Origin: Bacteroidales bacterium
GTDB lineage: Bacteria; Bacteroidota; Bacteroidia; Bacteroidales; F082
Assembly: GCA_024762735.1 (NCBI GenBank)
Contig: JANTGU010000024.1
Location: forward strand, 1 to 14,162
DNA length: 14,162 nt
Reading direction: 5' to 3'
Positions 8,519 to 14,162 of this stretch are shown here, one piece after another; the stretch's first letter is position 1; each line of letters begins with the position of its first letter. Both the position numbers and the translations under genes were made by a program. Below the pieces are notes generated by a model. It worked only from the letters and a program-made list of their open reading frames with translations. It was not told the DNA's origin and made no database searches.

Positions 8519-8630
8519 ATTTTATTAAGCATCATGGTTTCCAATAGCATAACAGAATAATATTCAAAGCGCGCCCTGGCGGGCAGAAATATTTTTCTTT
8601 ACAAACGCTTTCAATTAAAAGATTTTTGTT

Positions 8631-8638
8631 TAAATTTG
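8631..8638 (+). promoter_or_regulatory. Candidate -7 element for the DeoR-type regulator
   Basis: TAAATTTG matches TAnnTTTG and sits 32 bases before the regulator ATG. A TTTC at 8609-8612, 18 bases upstream, is a weak -33 candidate. Transcription would begin near 8644-8647, leaving a leader of about 25 bases. Confidence 0.45.
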
Positions 8639-8640
8639 TC

Positions 8641-8663
8641 TTTCATAACCTTTCGTTTTAAAC
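8641..8663. promoter_or_regulatory. Candidate AgaR-type operator in the regulator's own leader
   Basis: TTTCATA at 8641 is followed 10 bases later by TTTCGTTTTAAAC at 8651, so two TTTCRT words lie on the same helical face. The second shares CCTTTCGTT exactly with the site at 8391. It covers the expected transcription start of the regulator, consistent with autorepression. This is a prediction from word sharing and position. Confidence 0.4.
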
Positions 8664-8670
8664 TTACATC

Positions 8671-9450
8671 ATGCCCATAAAAAATGAAAATGACACTTTA
8701 AAGCGCCGCGCCACCATCCTGGATCTGTTGGAAAAACAGGGTGACATCTCGGTGGTTAACCTAAGCAGGATGTTCAACGTTAGTGAAGTAACTATTCGTA
8801 ACGACCTGGCAAAATTGGAGGATAAGGGCTTGCTTATCAGAACCAGAGGTGGTGCCATCAAAAAGGTGCCCATCACCTACGATTTAAGTTTGAATCAGCG
8901 ACTAAATAAAAACAAGTCTGAAAAGCAAAAAATTGGCAAGCGTGCGCTTGAATACATTAAAAACGGTGACACCATTGTGATAGACTCAGGTTCCACCACC
9001 CTGGAAGTGGCAAAAAACCTGGCATCCTTCAAAGATATCAAGCTTATTACCAACAGCCTCCCCATAGCCGACCTGGCAGCCGATTTTAACGGGGTAGAAG
9101 TGATTGTGCCCGGGGGAATCCTGCGCAAAGAGATGCGGTCGCTGGTTGGGCCCATGGCAGAGCGGAGCTTGATGAATTATCACTGTGATATCGCTTTTTT
9201 AGCCGTGGATGGCATAGAAGCCAACGACGGCATTTACACACCTGTCATTCACGAAGCCACCCTCTGCCGAATAATGATGCAAGTATCAAAACAGGTGGTG
9301 GTGGTTTGCGACTCCTCTAAATTCCTAAGAAAAAGCTTTGTAAAAATAGCCCCCATTACCGATGTTGACATCATCATCACGGATGCCGGCATTCCTGCTG
9401 CCGAAAAAGCACGCCTCAAAGAGTCGGAGGTGAAGTTGGTTATCGTGTAA
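8671..9450 (+). CDS. DeoR/GlpR-family transcriptional regulator, AgaR-like
   Basis: This cytosolic DNA-binding repressor is of the DeoR family, 259 aa, standard length. An N-terminal winged helix-turn-helix covers about 12-63, with the family signature from VNLSRMFNVSEVTIRNDL into LEDKGLLIRTRGGA. The C-terminal DeoRC sugar-phosphate sensor domain (about 80-240) contains DSGSTT (105-110) and the VDGIEANDGIYTP stretch. It is transcribed divergently from agaS, as is common for DeoR-type regulators and their targets. The expected effector is a pathway phosphosugar such as tagatose-6-phosphate or galactosamine-6-phosphate. The ATG is chosen because it directly precedes the conserved N-terminus. 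Family identity is secure; the AgaR label depends on context. Confidence 0.93.
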   Translation: MPIKNENDTLKRRATILDLLEKQGDISVVNLSRMFNVSEVTIRNDLAKLEDKGLLIRTRGGAIKKVPITYDLSLNQRLNKNKSEKQKIGKRALEYIKNGDTIVIDSGSTTLEVAKNLASFKDIKLITNSLPIADLAADFNGVEVIVPGGILRKEMRSLVGPMAERSLMNYHCDIAFLAVDGIEANDGIYTPVIHEATLCRIMMQVSKQVVVVCDSSKFLRKSFVKIAPITDVDIIITDAGIPAAEKARLKESEVKLVIV

Positions 9451-9502
9451 ATAATCTTTTTGCCAAGCCTCTTTTTTATCATCATTTTACCGCCTTTTAT
9501 AT

Positions 9503-9510
9503 TACTTTTG
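9503..9510 (+). promoter_or_regulatory. Possible -7 element upstream of the DUF3298 gene
   Basis: TACTTTTG fits TAnnTTTG 37 bases before the ATG at 9548, in the 97-base spacer after the regulator. No good -33 match is seen at the proper distance, so this is weak. Confidence 0.3.
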
Positions 9511-9547
9511 CCCCTTAAGCAAGAAGGAGTAAATTTTTTACAGCATC

Positions 9548-10687
9548 ATGAGAATCAAACCTTTTATTTTATCAGGATTGTTGTTTATTGCCACCATGGC
9601 GGTTGCACAAAACAACAGCAAAGCCGCCTATCATCGCATGGAAGGCTCCATCGGAAACGATATCGAGGTAACAGCCAACTTTATCAGGTTGTTTGACAAG
9701 GTAGAAGGTAACTATCAGTATAAATTTAAAGAAAATGATGCTACCACCTTTTTTGGAAAGATGTTGGAGGTAGAGGGCAAAGTATTTAAGAACGACAGTC
9801 TTTATTTAAAAGAGTATGGCGCTGACGACGCTTCGTTTTTAGGGGTATGGAATGACAAGTCTTACAAAGGACAGTGGAAAGTTCCCGGCGAAGACAATGA
9901 TTACATGGAGGTACTGCTTAAAGAGTATTATCCGCATGGCAGTTTACCGTTTAAAGTTTATTACCTGAATTCGGAAGAAAAATTAATGGATGGCGTTAAT
10001 AACTCACCCACGGCTACCCTCGAACTCACTTTTGTTTATCCCAAAGACAATTCGCTGTCCCCCGGCGTTCTCGATTCTGTAAAACAGATTATCAACAAAG
10101 GGTTTTTTGGTGATCATTTTAAGCAAAACAGACCTGAGATTATGCTGCAGTCGTATGAAAAGGAGTATTATCAAAATTACAAAAGCACCAATTTAGAGGC
10201 CTATAAAGAGATGGGGGGCGCTTCGTTCTCATGGTCGTCGGTCAATGCCATGTCGGTACTTTTTAACTCATCCTACCTGCTTTGTGTGGAGTATCAGCGC
10301 TATGCCTTTACGGGAGGCGCCCATGGTATTACCAACAACGCTTATGACATCATCGACTTAAAAAACGGCCGGGTTTTAACTTACAACGACATCTTTATCA
10401 AGGGTGCCGACAGTGCCCTTTCGGCTTTGCTTACCCATAAAATGCTCAAAAAATACAAAACAAAAGACGAAGCCGACCTGAAAACACTGGGCTTCTTTGT
10501 CAACAAGATCTCGCCCAATCAAAATGTTTACGTAACAGGCAACGGCATAGGTTTTAAATATGCCAGTTACGAGATAGCTCCCTATTCGTATGGAATGCCC
10601 GAAGTTTTTCTACCCTTTAACGAGTGTAAAGATTTGATTCAGCCCGGCACCCCTGTTTACCAGCTAAGCCGCCAAAAGCAGCAATAG
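9548..10687 (+). CDS. Exported DUF3298 (RsiV C-terminal-like) domain protein
   Basis: This is a 379-aa secreted or periplasmic protein of unknown function. Residues 1-20 form a signal peptide with likely cleavage after ATMAVA; there is no lipobox Cys and no further membrane segment. The C-terminal part (about 240-365) looks like DUF3298, with FTGGAHGITNNAYDIIDL followed by a GRVLTYNDIF segment, and a late IAPYSYGMPEVFLPF stretch typical of that domain. In Bacillus the DUF3298 region of RsiV binds lysozyme, but that cannot be carried over to this protein. The N-terminal half is not recognised. It sits 9 bases upstream of a glycosyltransferase gene, so the two are probably cotranscribed and may act in the envelope. 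The start follows an AAGAAGGAG stretch about 17 bases upstream, an unusually long spacing for a ribosome site. Confidence 0.8.
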   Translation: MRIKPFILSGLLFIATMAVAQNNSKAAYHRMEGSIGNDIEVTANFIRLFDKVEGNYQYKFKENDATTFFGKMLEVEGKVFKNDSLYLKEYGADDASFLGVWNDKSYKGQWKVPGEDNDYMEVLLKEYYPHGSLPFKVYYLNSEEKLMDGVNNSPTATLELTFVYPKDNSLSPGVLDSVKQIINKGFFGDHFKQNRPEIMLQSYEKEYYQNYKSTNLEAYKEMGGASFSWSSVNAMSVLFNSSYLLCVEYQRYAFTGGAHGITNNAYDIIDLKNGRVLTYNDIFIKGADSALSALLTHKMLKKYKTKDEADLKTLGFFVNKISPNQNVYVTGNGIGFKYASYEIAPYSYGMPEVFLPFNECKDLIQPGTPVYQLSRQKQQ

Positions 10688-10696
10688 TATTCTTTT

Positions 10697-11932
10697 ATGG
10701 ACAAAACAACGCAAATAATACAGCAAAAAGCCAGGGCGCTCAATGTTTGCGTGGTTATGCCCACCTACAATAATGCCGCCACCCTTCCCGGAGTTATTCA
10801 CGAGGTTTTGCGATATTGCCCAGACATCATAGTGGTAAACGATGGCTCTACCGATGAAACGGGTTACTACTTGTCAAAAATCGAACACATTGATGTCATT
10901 ACTTTTGACCACAACAAGGGTAAAGGTTTTGCCCTGCGGGAGGGACTTCGAAAGGCAGCCTTGAAGGGCTTTCGCTACGCCATCACCATCGACTCAGACG
11001 GTCAGCATTTTGCCAATGACCTTCCTAAATTTCTGGAAGCTGTAGAAAAAACCCCGGGGTCGGTTATCGTGGGTGCCCGAAACATTCAGGCTGACGGCAT
11101 GCCCTCGAAAAACACTTTTGCCAACAAATTCTCGAACTTTTGGTTTAAGCTCGAAACAGGCATCTCGCTACCCGATACTCAATCGGGTTATCGGCTGTAT
11201 CCTTTAGAGAGCATTAACGCTATGAAATTCTTTTCTACCCGATACGAGTTTGAGGTAGAGATACTGGTACGTCTTGCGTGGAAAGATATTCCTGTATTGT
11301 CAGTCCCCGTTAAAGTTTACTACCCTCCGGAAGAGGAGCGGGTTTCCCATTTCAGGCCGTTTCAGGATTTTACCAGAATCAGTATTCTGAATACTTTTTT
11401 GGTTTTGATAACCTTGCTATGGATTTGGCCCCGTGATTTGGTGAAATATTTCATGGCACATAAACTATCCGGCATTGTCAAAGAACAACTTGCCCATCAC
11501 AACGAAAGCCCGCAAAAAGTTGCCTCGGCAGTGGGCTTCGGTTTATTCATGGGCATCCTTCCGGTATGGGGTTTTCAAATGTTGCTGGCTGCCTTTTTTG
11601 CGCACCTGTTAAAAATTAATAAGGTCATTGTATTGTTGGCGTCCAACATCAGCCTTCCACCCATGATTCCGTTTATCATCTATTTTAGCTACCGCAGTGG
11701 TGGTTTGCTGATAAAGGGCGACACCAACCTGCTATCGAAAGAATCCATTGACATTCTCCATCAACATGTTGTTTCGGGCGACTTTTACTCCGCGCTGGAG
11801 CAACTGGGACTTGGGTTTTGGCAATATGTAGTGGGAAGCCTCGTGCTTGGGATAGCAGCGGCAGCGATAGGATGGATAGTGACGTGGTTGCTTTCCAGGA
11901 TTTATGTTTTAAAAATAAAGCCAGAGAATTAG
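10697..11932 (+). CDS. GT2-family glycosyltransferase fused to a DUF2062 membrane domain
   Basis: This is a 411-aa two-part protein. The N-terminal GT-A glycosyltransferase family 2 domain (about 16-215) has VVMPTYNNA (19-27), VVNDGSTDE (46-54) for nucleotide-sugar binding, and the DSDGQ (99-103) DXD-type metal site. Its acceptor-side FEVEIL (185-190) is typical of polyprenyl-phosphate-sugar synthase-like GT2 enzymes. A membrane segment lies near 230-245. The DUF2062 domain (about 255-400) follows, with AVGFGLFMGILPVWGFQ and a SNISLPPMIPF stretch, and several hydrophobic helices. The protein is expected on the inner face of the cytoplasmic membrane, transferring a sugar to a lipid carrier or envelope lipid; donor and acceptor are unknown. 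It lies 9 bases after the DUF3298 gene and 29 before galM. The fusion occurs elsewhere in Bacteroidota to my knowledge. Confidence 0.87.
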   Translation: MDKTTQIIQQKARALNVCVVMPTYNNAATLPGVIHEVLRYCPDIIVVNDGSTDETGYYLSKIEHIDVITFDHNKGKGFALREGLRKAALKGFRYAITIDSDGQHFANDLPKFLEAVEKTPGSVIVGARNIQADGMPSKNTFANKFSNFWFKLETGISLPDTQSGYRLYPLESINAMKFFSTRYEFEVEILVRLAWKDIPVLSVPVKVYYPPEEERVSHFRPFQDFTRISILNTFLVLITLLWIWPRDLVKYFMAHKLSGIVKEQLAHHNESPQKVASAVGFGLFMGILPVWGFQMLLAAFFAHLLKINKVIVLLASNISLPPMIPFIIYFSYRSGGLLIKGDTNLLSKESIDILHQHVVSGDFYSALEQLGLGFWQYVVGSLVLGIAAAAIGWIVTWLLSRIYVLKIKPEN

Positions 11933-11961
11933 ATCCTGCCTTTTTTTATACCAAAAACAAA

Positions 11962-12987
11962 ATGGAAAAACAAGTTTTAACATTGCCTGATGGCACAACA
12001 ATAAAGGAGTTTACGCTTCAAAACAACCGTGGCGTTGTAATTAAGATTTTAAATCTTGGAGGCATCATCACCTCTATAGTCACGCCCGACAAAGAGGGAA
12101 TCCCGGGGGATATCGTGTTAGGTTACGACACGACAGAACCCTACCTGGAAAACCCGGCTTATTTTGGGGCTGTCATCGGCAGAGTTACCAACCGCCTCAG
12201 CAAGGCAGGTTTTATAATTGACAACAAGAAATATAAAATCTCCTCCAAGTTTAAGAACTATGCCCTGCATGGCGGCATCAACGGTTTCGACAAAAAGGTA
12301 TGGGATGCCAGTCCTTATAAAACTACCGATGAACAAGGTGTTGAACTAACCTGCGTTAGCGTGGATGGCGAGGAGGGTTTCCCGGGGAATTTGAAAGTCC
12401 GCGTTATTTACCGGCTGACGGATGAAAACGAATTAATTACCGAATATTTTGCTACCACCGACAAACCAACACACGTCAACCTTACCAACCATGCTTATTT
12501 TAACCTGTCGGGAAAAGCACAGGTTTTAGATCAAAGGGTGCTGATTTTGTCGGATAAGATTTTAGCCACCGACCAAAATATTTTACCTGACGGTGAATAT
12601 CTTCCTGTTGCCAACACTGCTTTTGACTTTAGAAAAATGCATGCTATTGGTGACAGAATTAACGAAACCGAGGTAGGCTACGACCATTGTTACGTTTTTG
12701 ACAAACCGGCCAACGAAATGGCACCGGTAGCAAAAGCCTATGACCCCAACAGTGGCAGGGTGATGGAAATTTACACCACCTACCCCACCCTTCAGTTTTA
12801 CACGGGCAATTATTTGGACGGCATTACCGGAAAAAATCAGCAGGCTTATCGGAATCACGGAGCATTTTGCATGGAGACCCAGCTATTTCCCGATGCTGCC
12901 AACAGACCTGAATTTCCGACAACCCTTTTGCTTCCGGGTGATTTTTATTCACATGTGACAGTCATCCGATTCGGGGTTGCAGAATAA
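11962..12987 (+). CDS. galM: Aldose 1-epimerase (galactose mutarotase)
   Basis: This enzyme interconverts alpha and beta anomers of galactose, glucose and related aldoses. The chosen start, ATG at 11962, gives 341 aa, the normal GalM length, and places the conserved N-terminus correctly. An earlier in-frame start at 11818 would add 48 residues encoded inside the glycosyltransferase gene and unlike GalM. Family motifs are NRLSKAGF, ALHGG with His103, VNLTNHAYFNLSG with the catalytic acid His177, GYDHCY with Asp241, LQFYTGNYLDG, and the catalytic-base Glu305 in CMETQLFPDA. There is no signal peptide, so it is probably cytosolic. It follows the glycosyltransferase by 29 bases and is likely read from the same promoter. 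Its presence fits galactose-type sugar use nearby, but galM genes are widespread and generic. Confidence 0.94.
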   Translation: MEKQVLTLPDGTTIKEFTLQNNRGVVIKILNLGGIITSIVTPDKEGIPGDIVLGYDTTEPYLENPAYFGAVIGRVTNRLSKAGFIIDNKKYKISSKFKNYALHGGINGFDKKVWDASPYKTTDEQGVELTCVSVDGEEGFPGNLKVRVIYRLTDENELITEYFATTDKPTHVNLTNHAYFNLSGKAQVLDQRVLILSDKILATDQNILPDGEYLPVANTAFDFRKMHAIGDRINETEVGYDHCYVFDKPANEMAPVAKAYDPNSGRVMEIYTTYPTLQFYTGNYLDGITGKNQQAYRNHGAFCMETQLFPDAANRPEFPTTLLLPGDFYSHVTVIRFGVAE

Positions 12988-13021
12988 GCGTTGACCGCAA
13001 TAAAATGCCTTTTATAACGCT
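12987..13021 (+). terminator. Possible terminator hairpin after galM
   Basis: AGCGTT (12987-12992) pairs with AACGCT (13016-13021), and ATAAAA (13000-13005) pairs with TTTTAT (13010-13015) around a TGCC loop, leaving a 7-base bulge on the left arm. It begins at the last base of the galM stop codon. The tail TTAATATT is only moderately T-rich, so termination efficiency is uncertain. Confidence 0.4.
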
Positions 13022-13083
13022 TTAATATTCAGATATGGTATTTCATTCCAGGGTGTCGCAAAATAAATTAACCCTAATTCAAC

Positions 13084-13099
13084 TAGGGTCTGCTGATTT
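13084..13099 (+). repeat. Left terminal inverted repeat
   Basis: TAGGGTCTGCTGATTT is the exact reverse complement of 13997-14012. The match stops abruptly one base outside and one base inside, as expected for an IS end. The first TA may be target-site duplication. Confidence 0.85.
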
Positions 13100-13171
13100 T
13101 CGAAAAAACGCCCCGTAATTAACAGAAAATCAACACGAATGCTGATAACTATCAGGTTAAAATCTCTATTA

Positions 13172-13215
13172 AACTGCAAAGTTTTTGTATTTTTTTAGTA
13201 CAAAAGTTTGCAGTT
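13172..13215. repeat. Long hairpin inside the IS left end
   Basis: The left arm 13172-13189 and right arm 13199-13215 pair over about 17 bases. AACTGCAAA and TTTGCAGTT are perfect, followed by one mismatch and a 1-base bulge, then TTTTGTA with TACAAAA. The loop is about 9 bases and T-rich. It lies upstream of the first transposase block. By analogy with other IS it could block read-through transcription or translation of the transposase from outside promoters. Confidence 0.6.
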
Positions 13216-13239
13216 ACAATAAACTAAACATCACAAAAC

Positions 13240-13994
13240 AAGGTTAAGTTAGAACTGTTCGAGCATCCTTTTGAAACGGAATTGGACAAAGAAAGAGCCG
13301 GATCAACCCAATAAGCCAAAGCATCGCGGAACATTAAAAGTAGATGCCACGGTAGCTGACCAGGAAATTAAATATCCCAATGATGTTGGGCTATTAAACG
13401 AGAGTCGTCAGCAATTAGAGCGAATGATTAACGAGCTTTATGATCCATCCGTTGATGGTTCCCGTCCCCGCCTTTACCCTCGAAAAGCCAGAAAGGAATA
13501 CCTAATTTTTTCAAAGAAGCGAAAAAAAACCCGTAAAGAAATTCGTCAAGAAGTCAAGAGACAATTACAATATCTCAGGCGGGATATATTTAAACAGGGA
13601 AAACAGAAAATATTTGAAAGAAAAAGGAATCATGATAACAGGCAAACCGCTTGGCCCGCCACCAAAAAAACAGGAACAAACACCATCGGAGCGTTATCGT
13701 AAAAAGAAGAAAGCGGCAGAGCGAAATCATGTTGAAGGAAAATTCGGGCAGGGCAAAAGAGGGTGCGGGTTAAACAACATTAAAGCCCGTTTACCTGAAA
13801 CGTCAGAATCGTGGATAAATGCTATCTTCTTGGTAATGAACCTTACAAAGCTACTTGTGGTTGCAGAGAAATATGGTAATATTTTTGTTTCTTTTTTCAA
13901 ACGTCAAAAATTTACCATTAAAAGCATCAAAAATTCATCTCGCCATCTTTCCATCTTATCATACACGGAAAATTTTATGGCTTTGGCAGGCTGA
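13240..13994 (+). pseudogene. Transposase remnant in three frames (DDE, IS5/IS1182-type)
   Basis: Block 1 (about 13246-13293) reads KLELFEHPFETELDKE, matching the N-terminal start of this transposase type. It then runs out of frame into a stop, and no clear ATG precedes it. Block 2 (about 13298-13590, shifted +1) carries KHRGTLKVDATVADQEIKYP with the first catalytic Asp (13343-13345), then a basic region ending LQYLRRDI. Block 3 (about 13584-13994, shifted +1 again) resumes with YLNRENRKYLKEKGIMITG and contains the third catalytic residue Glu in HVEGKFGQGKR (codon 13734-13736), ending near the right repeat. The segment between blocks 2 and 3 that should hold the second catalytic Asp is missing. 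Two internal deletions explain the pattern. The product is certainly non-functional. Block 2 is open from TTG at 13271 but is not a real gene. Confidence 0.85.
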
Positions 13995-13996
13995 GT

Positions 13997-14012
13997 AAAT
14001 CAGCAGACCCTA
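13997..14012 (-). repeat. Right terminal inverted repeat
   Basis: AAATCAGCAGACCCTA mirrors 13084-13099 over 16 bases without mismatch. It ends 5 bases before the stop codon of the convergent Lrp-family gene. Confidence 0.85.
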
Positions 14013-14017
14013 CCTGT

Positions 14018-14162
14018 CTAAAGATTAAACTTATACGACAACTTGGAGTTGGTTAGCACGAACGAACTGTAAAACTGCGAAATGTTGTCAATCACCGAAA
14101 GTTTGTCCGTGAGAAAGTCGTGATATGCCTCCATGTCCTTGCAGTAAACCTTCAGTAAAAAA
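14018..14162 (-). CDS. Lrp/AsnC-family transcriptional regulator, C-terminal end only
   Basis: The gene is cut by the right window edge, so only the last 47 residues are visible. They read FLLKVYCKDMEAYHDFLTDK and continue through a SVIDNISQFYSSFVL segment to SYKFNL before a TAG stop. This matches the end of the Lrp/AsnC RAM (amino-acid-binding) domain, including the KDMEAY and SSFVL positions. The N-terminal DNA-binding domain is outside the window. The stop lies 5 bases from the IS right end, so the element has replaced or displaced the natural 3' region and any terminator. Nothing here indicates which regulon it controls. Confidence 0.85.
   Translation of the reverse strand, partial: FLLKVYCKDMEAYHDFLTDKLSVIDNISQFYSSFVLTNSKLSYKFNL

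Larger units (their letters stand above)
8365..8670. promoter_or_regulatory. Divergent control region between agaS operon and DeoR-type regulator
   Basis: These 306 bases contain no convincing gene. The region is strongly AT-rich apart from a GC-richer patch near 8570-8585. It contains a candidate promoter facing each way, two copies of CCTTTCGTT (8391-8399 and 8649-8657), a related CTTTCAATT at 8608-8616, and small inverted repeats in the middle (8500-8518 and about 8573-8585). The arrangement is what is expected where a DeoR-family repressor controls both its own gene and the divergent catabolic operon. Confidence 0.7.
13084..14012 (+). mobile_element. Decayed IS5/IS1182-type insertion sequence, internally deleted
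   Basis: This element of about 925 bases is bounded by perfect inverted repeats (13084-13099 and 13997-14012). The outermost TA on each side may be a 2-base target duplication, which would place the element at 13086-14010. Inside are three recognisable blocks of one DDE transposase in three frames, so the element cannot encode its own enzyme. Complete relatives are, from general knowledge, around 1.5-1.7 kb, which implies that roughly 600-800 bases are missing. Because both ends are intact it could still be moved by a full-length relative elsewhere in the genome. The exact IS subgroup is not certain. Confidence 0.8.

Noticed and set aside
9426..9479. Possible terminator after the DeoR-type gene (GAGG/CCTC with TTGG/CCAA before a T run)
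   Set aside because: Arms are short, interrupted asymmetrically, and enclose a loop of more than 20 bases; not convincing despite the CTTTTTT stretch.
11818..11961. N-terminal extension of the mutarotase
   Set aside because: The 48 extra residues are encoded within the glycosyltransferase gene in another frame and do not resemble GalM; ATG at 11962 gives the standard protein.
13050..13064. CAGGGTGTCGCAAAA just left of the IS, looking like another IS terminal repeat
   Set aside because: No matching inverted copy or transposase fragment was found in the window, so it stays an isolated resemblance.
13071..13089. ACCCTA/TAGGGT palindrome spanning the left IS boundary
   Set aside because: Only 6 base pairs, formed partly by flanking DNA; probably chance rather than a nested repeat or terminator.
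13271..13702. Open frame of 143 codons that could be taken as an intact small protein
   Set aside because: It starts at TTG in the middle of the transposase; only its central part matches the family and its two ends are out-of-frame readings of the neighbouring blocks.
13614..13994. Open frame of 126 codons as an independent gene
   Set aside because: It is the C-terminal block of the same transposase; family-like sequence continues upstream of its TTG in the same frame to the deletion junction.

Overview
The window looks like chromosomal DNA from a member of the Bacteroidota, probably Bacteroidales or Marinilabiliales-like. The evidence is a SusC/SusD outer-membrane uptake pair, very AT-rich leaders without strong Shine-Dalgarno sequences, and TAnnTTTG-type -7 promoter elements. 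I cannot name a species from sequence alone.

Left part (24-8364, all minus strand): a tightly packed six-gene run, in transcription order AgaS-type SIS enzyme, LacC/FruK-like PfkB kinase, a second ribokinase-like PfkB kinase, class II tagatose/fructose-bisphosphate aldolase, SusC, SusD. Gaps are 5, -4, 20, 11 and 11 bases, so one operon is likely. The enzymes fit the tagatose branch of amino-galactose catabolism: galactosamine-6-P to tagatose-6-P (AgaS), to tagatose-1,6-bisphosphate (PfkB), to DHAP plus glyceraldehyde-3-P (aldolase). The SusCD pair would import the feeding glycan or oligosaccharide. Bacteroidota generally lack sugar PTS uptake, so an imported amino sugar needs a cytosolic kinase. 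The extra PfkB kinase is the only local candidate. No deacetylase or glycoside hydrolase is in view; the operon may continue past the left edge.

Middle (8365-9450): a 306-base divergent control region, then a plus-strand DeoR/AgaR-type repressor. A TAnnTTTG-like -7 element faces each way, and each is followed near the expected transcription start by the shared word CCTTTCGTT. That word resembles the TTTCRTTT core I recall for AgaR sites, so these are candidate operators.

Right part (9548-12987, plus): an exported DUF3298-domain protein, a GT2 glycosyltransferase fused to a DUF2062 membrane domain, and an aldose 1-epimerase (galM). The first two are 9 bases apart and galM follows after 29 bases.

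Right end (about 13084-14012): a decayed insertion sequence with perfect 16-bp terminal inverted repeats. Its transposase survives as three blocks in three different frames, apparently from two internal deletions. Five bases beyond it lies the C-terminal end of a minus-strand Lrp/AsnC-family regulator cut by the window edge.
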